This document shows positions 54,549 to 64,000 of a stretch of 64,000 bases of DNA, one piece after another; the stretch's first letter is position 1; each line of letters starts with the position of its first letter. Origin of the DNA: Bipolaris cookei (taxonomy: Eukaryota > Ascomycota > Dothideomycetes > Pleosporales > Pleosporaceae); the NCBI GenBank assembly GCA_002286855.1, contig NRSV01000097.1:18903-82902 (forward strand), in the 5' to 3' direction. A program made the position numbers and the translations under genes. The notes under the pieces were generated by a model. That model did not search any database and was not told the DNA's origin. It saw only the letters and a program-made list of their open reading frames with translations.

Positions 54549-54957
54549 CTACTTATACTGCGGCACGCCCTGCGGCGGAGGCCCCTGACCCCCATTCCCA
54601 CCCATCATAACCGCAGGCCCACCATGGCCCTGACCCATCTGCTGCTGCACATCCGGCCGATACTTGATATCCTGCCAAAAGTTGCAAATATGGCACCCGA
54701 CCTCCTTGTAGGGTTTAAGCGAAAACGGAATAACGGGAATGAAGCAAAACGTAAACCACTCCCAGCGCTTCATGACGCGTCCGCTGAAGTTGCCGCAGTT
54801 TTGGCATTGCACCGTGATGTGCTCTGCGCCTTTGAGCTCGGAGGTGAAAGCTATTTCGTTCTCGCATTAGTTGCGTGAAATTTGGGTGGTTACGTGGCGA
54901 AATGCATTGGGGGGGGAGGGACATACTATGTGTTCCACAGGTGAAGAAAAAGAACAT
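54549..54957 (-). CDS. Small zinc-ribbon protein (110 aa)
   Basis: Two exons: 54957-54927 (31 nt) and 54850-54549, totalling 333 nt. The 76-nt intron joins MFFFFTCGTH to TFTSELKGAEHITVQC. Cysteine pairs form a zinc-ribbon pattern: CQNC (about residues 25-28) and CHIC (about 56-59), with a hydrophobic segment WFTFCFIPVIPFSLKPYKEV between them. The C-terminus is Gly/Gln/Pro-rich. Similar short proteins starting with MFF(F/I) and a CG pair are widespread in fungi and are annotated only as zinc-ribbon or conserved hypothetical. The hydrophobic stretch between the knuckles suggests membrane contact. Function unknown. Confidence 0.85.
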
Positions 54958-55976
54958 TGTTGCGGGTTATGGGGGCGCTGTAGCAGCGCTATGGGATTGT
55001 ATGTGGTGTAGTCGCTTTTGCGGGATTTTGGAAGACGGTTGCAGTATTTCCCAAGGGATCCGAGTCGAGTCGAGTCGAGTCGAGTCGCTTCAATTCGATG
55101 GGATGCGATTCGCGCTTCGAACAGGTAAGCGCGTTGTTTCTCTTGGACGATAATTTCGTTACGTGTTGGATAAGTCGTTAATGTTGTGGAGGCGAATGAA
55201 GAGTAAGCTGCAGGTTACTTGGAGGTTAAAAGTGAAGTGTTCAGACGTCGGGTGATGCTGTGTTGCTGGTCAACGGATTGGTGGAGGTGTTGGCGCCGAG
55301 CTAGGCTGCGTCATCAAAGGTTACTCAGCCACACTTGGCGGTCATTTTCTCTACTGGTACTAGCGGCCGAGTTCGCCGCGCCACTTGGTATCTGGGGAAA
55401 TGCAGCATGACCTTTACCGGATGTATGTTGGATCACATTACTTGCACATGTAGATCTGGCACTCCTCATGCTATTCTATGCGTAGATCATATATTTCAAG
55501 ACCTAGTCTTTATTCTAAAATGTTCTTATGTCTTAGCAGTAATCCGCATTTATGTCTGAAAGAAGTTATCAGTCACGTGATCATACTTCACACTCCATGC
55601 TATGGTCAATGCATTACAACAAGAGCACAATCGTTTCATTATTATATCACTAGATTGATCTCCAAAGTCGTCAAGATGCAAAGAAGGAGACTCGTTGCAG
55701 TCGTAGGATTGGGATGCGGCGATCTCATCGTGTTTAGGTGGTAGGACGCCATTGAATCGCAGAAAGCCCCCGAGTCCTATTGAAAAGACAACAGCCACAT
55801 GCCGAGAAAAATATACAGTCTTCTTACACGTACAGCGAAGACCATTCGAGCACCACTCCGAGCCCCGGCTTGAAACGAGACGGCCTTCTTCACTCCGGGA
55901 CCATGAGACATTCTTTCGCAATGAGAGATGACATGGATCGTAGATGGACGATGGATCCCATTCCGGGATGATGCAT
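54958..55976. other. Intergenic, no gene seen
   Basis: Promoter of the zinc-ribbon gene and 3' UTR of the LC8 gene. A CGAGT repeat is at 55061-55086. Open frames are short and shadow-like. Confidence 0.5.
55061..55086. repeat. (CGAGT)5 repeat
   Basis: Five CGAGT units in a row, upstream of the zinc-ribbon gene. Confidence 0.85.
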
Positions 55977-56606
55977 CTACTGTGTCTTGAAGAGTAAGAT
56001 TGCGCAGTGACCGAGGTAAAAGTAGATGAAGTGCTTCGTCTCTGATGCGAGGTCAGATGATACTGGTCATTACAAGGTCAAAAAGAAAAGTTACCGTGAG
56101 TAACGAAGCTTCCAAAGTTGCGGCCTACGATGCAGTGCCATGTAGCACCCTTCCTGCTGTCAAACTACCTAGGCGTTAGCGGGCGCTTATCGCAGTCATC
56201 GAGGGCCATGTTTCTCACCTCCTTCTTGATGTACTGAGCAATGTCCTGCACACCAGATGTTAGTCTAAGACCCTGTCATGACCCCGGGTCGGGTGGGTAG
56301 TGCGGCCCACCTTCTCAATAGTGAACTGTTCCATTGCCGATTGCGCTGCCCGATGTCAGCTGTTCTGTCGGCCTCACGCAGTGTGGAGATAACTCACCGA
56401 CTTCAATGGCCTCTTGCTGCATCTCTTCGCTCTGTCACACACATGTTAGGAAAGCCTCAGAGAATAATCCCGGATGTTCCGTACCATGTCCGCCGACTTA
56501 ATCTGGGCTGCCAATGATATCAGTTTGTGCTTTGGCAAAACTACCCGGCATAAACAAAAGGGGCCTTACCATCCTGCTTCTGGGTATCTGACTTTTCGCT
56601 TGCCAT
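55977..56606 (-). CDS. Dynein light chain LC8 (DYNLL-type), seven exons
   Basis: A 96-aa hub protein that dimerises and binds dynein intermediate chain and many other partners. Exons: 56606-56570 (37 nt), 56507-56485 (23), 56431-56398 (34), 56345-56311 (35), 56245-56219 (27), 56164-56095 (70) and 56041-55977 (65), totalling 291 nt. No single stretch is long enough to show as an open frame. The joined protein starts MASEKSDTQKQD and contains the LC8 signature in order: IKSADMSEEMQQEAIE, IEKDIAQYIKKEFD, TWHCIVGRNFGSFVTHETKH and FIYFYLGHCAILLFKTQ. All six introns have GT donors and AG acceptors (the 56310 donor is GTGGGC). The gene is divergent from MRD1, 304 bp away. Length matches animal LC8 (89 aa) plus a short N-terminal extension. 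Identification is firm. Confidence 0.95.
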
Positions 56607-56910
56607 GGTGCTGATTCAAGGTATTACACAAGTAGTAGTTAAGATATTGGTCTTTTGAAGAGAGGTGCAGTCTTATAATGGAGGAGAGTGAGGCTATGCT
56701 CAGGTTGCAAGGCGTGTGTTAGTGTTTGAGTAGGCGCTCGCGCAGCCATAAGCCGTTGGCCCGAGCTCCCACATGCGCGCTAGTGCGCTAGCGCCGAACT
56801 GAGTATTAAGACTTTTTTTTCTGGACACGAACTTTTCACTGACATTCGTTGCATCCGCTTCCAGTACACCAAGCTTTGAGCAGGCTAAAGCGTACACAGA
56901 CTTCGGTAGC
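56607..56910. promoter_or_regulatory. Compact divergent promoter between LC8 and MRD1
   Basis: Only 304 bp separate the two start codons, so both promoters and leaders must fit here. No clear TATA box. A palindromic GCGCGCTAGTGCGCTAGCGC-like stretch lies at 56773-56792. Confidence 0.5.
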
Positions 56911-59768
56911 ATGGAGTCTTCACGTATCTTTGTCCGCGGCCTGCCTCCAAAGTTCACCGAAGATGACGTGCGCAAGCACTTTGCCAAATTTCCCGTCACA
57001 GATGTCAAGTTCTTTCCGCATCGACGGATAGGCTACATAGGCTACAAGACGCCAGAAGACGCTGCCAAGGCGGTCAAGTACTTCAACAAGACCTTTATCA
57101 AACTCACCAAAATCTACGTTGAGATTGCGCGCCCGGTATGCACCTTTTTATCCTGATGGCGGCGACAAGCAGGGCTAATTTGCACAGATCGCCGACAAGG
57201 AACTACCAAAGTCGCGACGACAGCAGAAGCTGGAGAAGAGCACCCCTACCAATGACGAGTATAAACCGCCGCCGCGGCAAGAAAACGAACTCAAGCGCAA
57301 ACGAGACGAAGCTGAACAGGATCCCAAGCTCAAGGAGTTTCTCGAAGTCTACCAGCCGCCTTCCAAGACGAAGATTTGGGAAAATGGCGAGAGCCATGTA
57401 AATGAGGTAAATACTGCTGAGGATACCGCCGTTCCGGAGATTGCTATGCCAGAAGAGGAAAGCGATGACGAATACCAAGTCATTTCGAAGAAGCCCAAGG
57501 TTGCAGTGAAACCTATGGCCACGCTTGCCCCAGTACAGCCGCCTTCTACCGAGGGGCCTACAAAGGAGCATGTAAAGGATCCTGTAGATGCAGCCGCAGA
57601 TACTGGTGAAGCGATGGAAGATGTACAGGAAGCGCCAATTGCTGAGCAGGGGCCCGTTTCGGACATGGATTGGCTACGCTCAAGGACAAACAGAGTTCTG
57701 GAACTAGTCGAAGACGACGAAATACCTGCGGCAAACGTACCAGCTTCCCAAGCGCCAGCACCACAACCTCCTGGAGCTGCAGAAAACTCAACCGAGGTAG
57801 TGCAGGCGCAGCCAGAGCCCCCACAGTCAACGGCGGAACAGCCAGAGAGTGCTGTGTCTGACGAAGAAGACAAGATCCGTGAGACTGGCCGTCTGTACCT
57901 TCGAAATCTACATTACGAAGTGACAGAAGATGAGATCCGAGAGCAATTTTCCAAGCACGGTCCTCTTGAAGAAGTAAGTAGCCATTTCTTTATTTTCCAC
58001 TCCGGACTCCATGCAATGATGATTTCTGAGATAGGGACAACTGATGCTTCGGCATTTGAGGTGATCTCTCGAAAGCATTTTAGTAGATGTATTTTCTTCC
58101 TGATAGCAGAGAAACTTCTTCATCAACTCTTCAGATTATGTCGATGTATCTTTGCTGACCATTACAGGTGCATGTGCCGCTGAAGAAGGCCGATGGCAAA
58201 GGCAAAGGCTTCGCATTCGTTCAATTCCAAAACCCGAATGATGCAGTCGAAGCATACCTCGATAATGACAACACCATCTTTCAGGGCCGTCTTCTACACA
58301 TAATTTCTGCCAAAGCAAAGAAAGATACCAAGCTGGATGAATACGAGATATCTAAGCTGCCTTTGAAGAAGCAGAAAGAGATTAGGAGAAAGCAGAGTGC
58401 TGCCAAGGCAGTTTTCAATTGGAACTCGCTCTACATGAATGTCAGTTCGCTCCATCGTGTCTTTCAGAAATATGCTCACATGTCTTCAGGCGGATGCGGT
58501 TATGTCTACTGTTGCAGATCGCATGGGTATTAGTAAAGCCGAGCTGCTTGACCCTACGTCGTCAGATGCAGCGGTTAAGCAGGCACACGCCGAGACCCAT
58601 ATCATCCAGGAGACAAAGTCATACTTTGCACAGCACGGCGTTGACCTTGAAGCTTTCCAGAGGAGTGCAAAGGGTGATCTTGCTATCCTCGTCAAGAACA
58701 TTCCTCACGGTGTGACGGCTGATGAGCTCCGTAAACTGTTCGAGGAGCACGGCACTGTGAACAAGTTCTTGATGCCACCAACAGGTATGACGGCAATTGT
58801 CGAATTCGCCAACGTTGCGCAAGCAAAGTCTGCGTTCATGTCCCTGTCATACCGAAAGATGAAAGACTCGATTTTGTACCTCGAGAAGGCACCAAAGGAT
58901 TTGTTCAAGGAAGGCGTAGCAACGAACTTTGTACAAACCACCCCATCAGCCTCAGTATCAACCTCAACGCAGCCTGGCACAAAGCTCAGCGCCGCCGATT
59001 TGCTGGTGGACATTCCAGAACCGGAAGCAACAAACACCGCTACTCTGTATGTGCGAAACCTCAACTTTTCCACATCAACGGAGCGCCTCACCGAGGCCTT
59101 CAAACCTCTGTCTGGCTTCCGTAGCGCCAAGGTCAAGACAAAGGTTGATCCTAAGCGAGGCGTGCTGTCGATGGGTTTTGGTTTTGTTGAGTTTAACAGC
59201 CCTGAGACTGCGACGGCGGCTCTGCGGGCGATGGACGGATACGACCTGGAGGGACATAAGCTGCAGATAAAGGCTTCCCACCGTGGCGCGGATGCTGCTG
59301 AAGAGCGTCGTAACGAAGATGCAGCAAAGAAGGCGGCAAGCACAAAGATCATCATTAAGAACTTGCCTTTTGAAGCGAGCGTAAGACTTCTGGCCCTCTT
59401 TTTGACCAAGCGTATGCTAATATAAGTTACAGAAAAAGGAAGTTCGTGCTCTATTTGCCCCTTATGGCCAACTTCGGTCTGTGAGGGTGCCCAAGAAGTT
59501 CGATGCATCATCACGTGGTTTCGGTTTCGCAGAGTTTACTACGAAACGTGATGCCGTCAACGCCATGAACGCCTTGAAGAACACTCACTTGTTGGGTCGT
59601 CGTTTGGTTCTTGCATTTGCTGAGGCCGAATCTGATGATCCTGAAAAGGAACTCGAGAAGATGCAGCAGAAGGTTGGGGCACAGGCCAACAAGGTCGCGC
59701 TCCAACGCCTTACAGAAGGCGGTCGCAAGAAGTTTAACGTTGCAGGCACCGATGATCTAGACGATTGA
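56911..59768 (+). CDS. MRD1: MRD1, five-RRM ribosome-biogenesis factor
   Basis: Needed in yeast for early cleavages that release 18S rRNA within the small-subunit processome (nucleolus). Five exons: 56911-57135, 57188-57973, 58168-58440, 58490-59380 and 59433-59768, totalling 2511 nt, or 836 aa (yeast 887). RRM1 begins at residue 4 (IFVRGLPPKFTEDDVRKHF). An acidic linker follows, then RRM2 (LYLRNLHYEVTEDEI...GKGFAFVQF), the linker with NWNSLYMNADAVMSTVADRM, RRM3 (LAILVKNIPHGVTADELRKL), RRM4 (LYVRNLNFSTSTERL...GFGFVEF) and RRM5 (IIIKNLPFEAS...RGFGFAEF). The intron inside RRM2 (194 nt) is longer than the others (49-52 nt). All joins keep phase 0. Identification is secure. Confidence 0.96.
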
Positions 59769-60603
59769 GTACAAACATGTCCGGTAGGAATTACGCGCGC
59801 AACACACGTTGGCCTTCAGGCCATCCCTTGCTTCCCGGTTGCGGAAGTTGGGTCGCCCTTGGCCGCAGTATACTTAAAGTAGTAGTGTGCTATGACCACA
59901 CTGCGCATGAACGCTATATCTGGACCGTCGGTTTCTAAGCCTCCACAGGATATACGCCTAGCGGTGCGTATCAACGGGCACGGCCAGTACAGCGCGTTTC
60001 AGGCCGCTTCTAGAGTACGAAAGCCACAAACGGGACGTTTGTCGATCATGCAGATCTGACGTAGTTTGCTGTTCATGAAAACTGACATCTATGCCACTGT
60101 GCTGAGCAATTTCTAGTGGCTATCCTCACTGATATCTAGCCATTGAAGGCTGATAAGCTAACAGTCGGCTCGTCACAACTGTCCCTGCTAACCATGCATT
60201 GTACAAGATTCTAGCATACAAGAGCGCTGCTATGGTTATCTTCACTTGAATCATAAGTAAGACCCGCCACTATTTGGTAGCCTTCCTTACAACCTAAAGT
60301 GCACTGCCTTGATTTCGCGGCAAAGGCCACTTTACTTCTTTGATTGACCACTCGACTATTCTGGGCTTAGCGGATTGCGCATCGCACCTGATAGTCGGCG
60401 CTATGTCTGTAAGGCTGTCACGTAGTCCTCCAACCTGAGGCAGGTCATCTGAACCAGCCGTTGTCATATAATTACAGGTTCCCTGAATGGCCTTGCCTTG
60501 CCGGAAAAAACCAGATATATATTCATCATCATTCGTCCCCAATCTGGCCGTCCATTACTCCGCGTGATTGAAGTTCATTATCTTGTTTGTCTACATTTGT
60601 TGC
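59769..60603. other. Intergenic, upstream of the TEA-domain gene
   Basis: 835 bp: MRD1 3' UTR, then the promoter and leader of the TEA gene. No supported coding content. Confidence 0.5.
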
Positions 60604-62601
60604 ATGTCACAGCCTGCTATGCAAGTTCAACCTTACCATCCGCCTGCATATTCAGGTTTTGAAGACCCCCTGATGGACGTTTCGATTCAATCTCAAGACG
60701 TCTTCCAAGCGCAATCCACTGATCAATTTCACCAACGTCACAACGATAACCTTCACTTCCTACCGAAACATCAACACAATTTCAGCTCGGTTAGCCATAT
60801 TGACATGCAACAAAATGCAGTAAAAACATATGGTTCTGGCAGCGCTGATTCGCAATGCACGGGACTAACAGCATTTGGGGTGGAGAAGCCAGAGGAGTAC
60901 ATCAAAACCGAACTCGACCGGCTCTACAATGCTCTCGGAAGAGCAGAACGATATCAAAAGTATCGCGAGAAACAGCCTGTCCTCACGCCGGCTGAAGTCA
61001 TGGAAAGAGATGCAACAGATAGGCAAGAGAAAAAAAGGCGAGAAGCAGAGGGTGTGTCGCAAAGTCATAAAGACAATACTATTTGGCCTGACTTTATGGA
61101 ATATGCGTTTTGGAGAGGCAAGTCGTCACGCTTTTTGACTATGGCATCCATTTCACCGACAAACCTCCCATTTTCGGAAAAAAATCTTTGGTTATGTTGT
61201 TTTGGGGACAGTCCTGTAGGAATTTTGATCAAAATAACTAACGGATACTTTATTAGCACTCGTTCGATGGCCTCCAATCGGACGGAAAAAATATATACTC
61301 GAGGGTGTGTTAAAAGGTCGAAATGAGTTGGTTCAGGAGTCGATCTACAGAGATACGGGTATCACCCGCGACCGCAAGCAGATCTCTAGCCATCTTCAGG
61401 TGCTCAAAGGACAACTCAAAGGCGTCCCTATTGGTAAGTCGTCTTTTTCTTCACATACATTCCTGGGCGTTTCCCGCGTCTTTGACTATTTTTTGTCTTC
61501 TCGATTAATGACTCTTCTTGCGTTGGTCGAGTTTCAAGTCTTCCAAATCATACACCCATATGGAACCTTTCTGGAGGCTTGTGTTGGTGGCTTTGATTTT
61601 GCTATTCGTGGTATCAGCCTGAAGGGCTGCGCTAGGGATTCCCAGAATGAGACTGACAACAACACAACACAGCCCTCGCCTACATGGGAACAATGGAAGA
61701 ATTTGCTAAGCGCCGTCGTCGTCATGGAAGCGTCGCCTTTCAGCCTCGTCACTCACCGGCTCTATCTGGCCCCCAACACACACATGGCACGGTCCCTGCT
61801 ACAAAGAATGGCTGCCTTGTATCGCCGCACATTTGGCCGCAGTCTGAGTGCCCAAACTTAGGCCTCGCCCTTGATACAGGTTCGCATGCACTATGCCCCT
61901 CGCACGAGGCTCTATCTACTTATGAGAACTTCTCTGCGCCACTTTCTCCCGATGGTTTTGCATCAATGCCACTCAACCTGAACCAACTGAACGCTTCGAT
62001 ACCCATCAGCGGGAGCGATTACTCTGAAGGAGGCTCAACGCTTTCACTCACAGAAGATGTCCTGCCTAGCGCATACGACAATGGTCTCGAAATTGGTTGT
62101 GGTAACATCCCTGACAGCAGTCCTTCACAACCCACCTTAAGTAGCCCGGCATATGAAGGGTTTACTGACGGGAATGTGAATCTGGAGGACTTACAAGAGC
62201 TTTCCAACTTTGAAAATCAGAAATGGGCAGGAACGAGAGTGGTTATGGCCGAAGATCCCCTTGTTTCCATGATGGTAGCCACCAACGTTCATAACACTAG
62301 CCCTGTAGCTTGCTACTCTACAAAGCCGAACTGGCAGCATGCGAACTTGATCTCACATCTAGAGAAAGCGGCAGAGCAGTATCAACCATGCATGGGCGGT
62401 GTAAAGCAAGACCAAGTTTCTCAAGTACAAGAAATGTTTGCTGAAGATGATTTCCATGTACAAGGTTCTCAATTCAAAGGCTCGGCCGGGCGTAGTTTTC
62501 ACGATATACAAACAGATGGTAATCATCTCATGTGGGCCTCTCAAGGGATGCATCAGTCATTTCAGGGTGGTTTACGTTTTAATAGAGATATGGGCAGATG
62601 A
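60604..62601 (+). CDS. TEA/ATTS-domain transcription factor, AbaA-like
   Basis: Three exons: 60604-61117, 61257-61433 and 61673-62601, totalling 1620 nt, or 539 aa. The TEA DNA-binding domain (about residues 155-230) is split by both introns: IWPDFMEYAFWR, then ALVRWPPIGRKKYILEGVLK and GRNELVQESIYRDTG, then RDRKQISSHLQVLKGQLKG. AbaA in Aspergillus drives phialide development in the BrlA-AbaA-WetA conidiation cascade and binds CATTCY; Tec1 of yeast is a relative. A short region RYQKYREKQP upstream also resembles AbaA. The part after the TEA domain starts MGTMEEFAKRRRRHGS, and the C-terminal 270 residues are Ser/Asp-rich, without a clear leucine zipper. The first intron has a GC donor. The protein is shorter than A. 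nidulans AbaA, so orthology is inferred. Confidence 0.9.
61118..61256 (+). other. GC-AG intron in the TEA-domain gene
   Basis: A 139-nt intron with donor AGAG|GCAAGT and acceptor TTATTAG|CA. The donor is needed to give FWRALVRWPPIG across the DNA-binding domain; the GT two bases later would shift the frame. A CTAAC branch motif lies at about 61237-61241. Confidence 0.85.
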
Positions 62602-63199
62602 GGTTATGGGTAGGAGGAGAGGACTAGAGGGACTTGAGGTCATGGACTTGGTTGGTAATGCAGATAAGGATAGGAAATATTGGTAATGGAGGATGGGATT
62701 CGTGATTTTTGCTGATAGCACGAGTGTTTGGTTACTATCCATAGTAACATTCGTCATTACAGGTCATTTATAGTTTAAGGGTTATACATTGATAATTATT
62801 GAAGTGATTGAGTAGTTAGTGATTTTTTTTTTTCAAAACTACCTCACTCTATTATTGTTGGGTAAACAATACGAGCTATCAAGGCTCAAAATTTCTCTTA
62901 AACTTCAAGTAACAATAGCTACATGGGGCAGAGTGAGTGTGACGTAAGAGAGGAGTGAAACTGAGTGAAGCAGGAGACAAGCAACCCTCACCACAGTACG
63001 TACGGACCACGCGGTCTGCCGATTATTCCTTGCCTCAGAGCCTTCATACCCTTCAACAGCAATCAAAATAGATCTACCTTGTATTGTGCCAATCAATCAC
63101 CTGAGTCGATACTTTTACAGCAAAGCGGGCATGCAACGGTGCGTCGCATACTACAAACACGCCATCACGCAATCAAGAGGTCCATACCGTGCCCGTGCC
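62602..63199. other. AT-rich intergenic region beside transposons
   Basis: No gene seen. A poly-T run (about 62823-62834) and AT-rich sequence separate the TEA gene from the transposase remnants. The outer end of the first element should lie here, but I could not place its inverted repeat. Confidence 0.45.
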
Positions 63200-63620
63200 C
63201 GTGACGCCCGGATTCGTGCAACGCCCTGCTCAGCACCAAAACAATAGTAACACTATAACTTTGACGCGCCGTAACTCCACCAATAGGGACCCGATTCAAG
63301 CTGCGATTGAAGAAATCGATTTGTGCGAACCAGGAGAATACTCTTCATATGCAAAAATAGTTGAAAAGTATAATATTAATCGCTCTCAACGCTAAGCCGA
63401 AGACACCAAGGGCTACAGGCCTCGCGAGACACCAAGATAGCTAATCAGCTTAAACTCACCCAACACCAAGAGCTAGAGCTTGTACGGTACATCACTGAAC
63501 TTACTAATCGAGGGCCTCCTACGAGGGAGATGATTAGAAATTTCTCATCGGCAGTAGCTCATCAGGAGCTTAGGAAGAGTTAAGTTACTCGCTTTATTAA
63601 CCAGCATAAACTCTAACGTG
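63200..63620 (+). pseudogene. Decayed pogo-like transposase, N-terminal helix-turn-helix part
   Basis: Reads like the start of fungal pogo/Fot1-group transposases with a psq-type plus CENP-B-type helix-turn-helix: DPIQAAIEEIDLCEPGEYSS and KIVEKYNINRS, then, in another frame, LSRRHQGLQASRDTK, QELELVRYITELTNRGPPTR and VTRFINQHK. Breaks: a +2 (or -1) frameshift near 63387, a stop (TAA) near 63580 where relatives have Trp (SWVTRF), and another stop near 63615. The Trp-to-stop change needs only G-to-A transitions, as in repeat-induced point mutation. No ATG is seen at its start, and the DDE catalytic part is missing; the next element begins directly after. Confidence 0.8.
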
Positions 63621-63679
63621 GTTCACAAGCGAGCGAGGGTATCCCCACCAGCGCGTCAACGTTCAGACGAAAACGCAAG

Positions 63680-64000
63680 ATGCCTCAACAACACAACGCC
63701 CAATCTACTTATACTGAAACAGATCTACAGCTTGCTCTTTCTGATATTAATTTTCAGCGCATTCAAAGTAGTTATCGTGCTGCTAGAATATATAATCTTC
63801 CTGAATCAACTCTTAAGCATCGACGCGCCGGGAGACGCTTTCGACGCGACTGTGAACCGAATTCAAAGCGCCTGAATAAGCTAGAAGAGGAGGCTATAGT
63901 AGAGCGTATTATCGAAGAGTCTACACGAGGATTTGCGCCTACAAAGCCTGACGTTCGAGCAATGGCTGATAAACTCCTGCATGAGCGCGCCAGCGACCCT
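63680..64000 (+). mobile_element. Second pogo-like transposase, 5' part, runs off the window
   Basis: From the ATG at 63680 (MPQQHNAQSTYTETDLQLAL) the frame stays open for 107 codons to the window edge. It carries a psq-type helix-turn-helix (SYRAARIYNLPESTLKHRRA), then RRDCEPNSKRLNKLEEEAIV and RGFAPTKPDVRAMADKLLHE, matching the CENP-B-type DNA-binding part of a different pogo-like transposase subfamily common in Pleosporales. No stop or frameshift is seen in this piece, so it looks younger than the neighbour at 63200-63620. The frame extends upstream of the ATG only to the TAA at about 63615. The catalytic DDE part, if present, lies beyond the window. Confidence 0.8.

Noticed and set aside
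1..64000. CRISPR array, operon, rRNA or biosynthetic gene cluster
   Set aside because: Short repeats are all simple microsatellites without unique spacers, genes carry introns and separate promoters, and no set of adjacent genes shares a pathway.

Overview
The window looks like nuclear DNA of a filamentous ascomycete, most likely a dothideomycete of the Pleosporales type. The evidence is short spliceosomal introns (mostly 50-100 nt, CTGAC/CTAAC branch motifs), CT-rich leaders, many microsatellites, and fungal genes such as scytalone dehydratase, an AbaA-type TEA factor, a HET-domain protein, a Kin4-type kinase and MRD1. I see no bacterial-type operons, rRNA genes or CRISPR arrays. About 23 genes are supported, roughly one per 2.7 kb on both strands. 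Exon joins were worked out by hand. Nearly all give coding lengths divisible by three and rejoin family motifs across the junction.

Layout. 0-10 kb: a glycine-zipper protein, a secreted GH31 alpha-glucosidase, a mucin-like single-pass membrane protein and an unexplained open frame. 10-21 kb: a Rieske/AIF-type reductase, a Kin4-like kinase and a SYM1/Mpv17 protein. 22-32 kb: a UPF0658 membrane protein, the PP4 regulatory subunit PSY4, a GDP-mannose-transporter-like protein, a Maf-like pyrophosphatase and an MDR oxidoreductase. 32-46 kb: a large serine-rich two-TM protein, an orphan, a complete urease and a conserved fungal protein. 46-60 kb: a three-RRM protein, scytalone dehydratase (DHN-melanin pathway), a HET protein, a zinc-ribbon protein, an LC8 dynein light chain split into seven tiny exons, and five-RRM MRD1 (18S rRNA processing). 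60-64 kb: a TEA/ATTS developmental regulator, then a decayed pogo-like transposase followed at once by the start of a second one that runs off the window.

The genes do not form one pathway or an evident biosynthetic cluster. Several are divergent pairs sharing an upstream region: UPF0658/PSY4, transporter/Maf, orphan/urease, scytalone dehydratase/HET and LC8/MRD1. The most noteworthy points are the seven-exon LC8 gene, two independent GC-AG introns required by the reading frame, variant sugar-binding motifs in the GDP-mannose-transporter-like protein, an alternative C-terminus in the RRM protein, the 228-codon open frame at 8.4-9.1 kb, and the two abutting transposase genes. I did not find a convincing wholly new multi-gene system.
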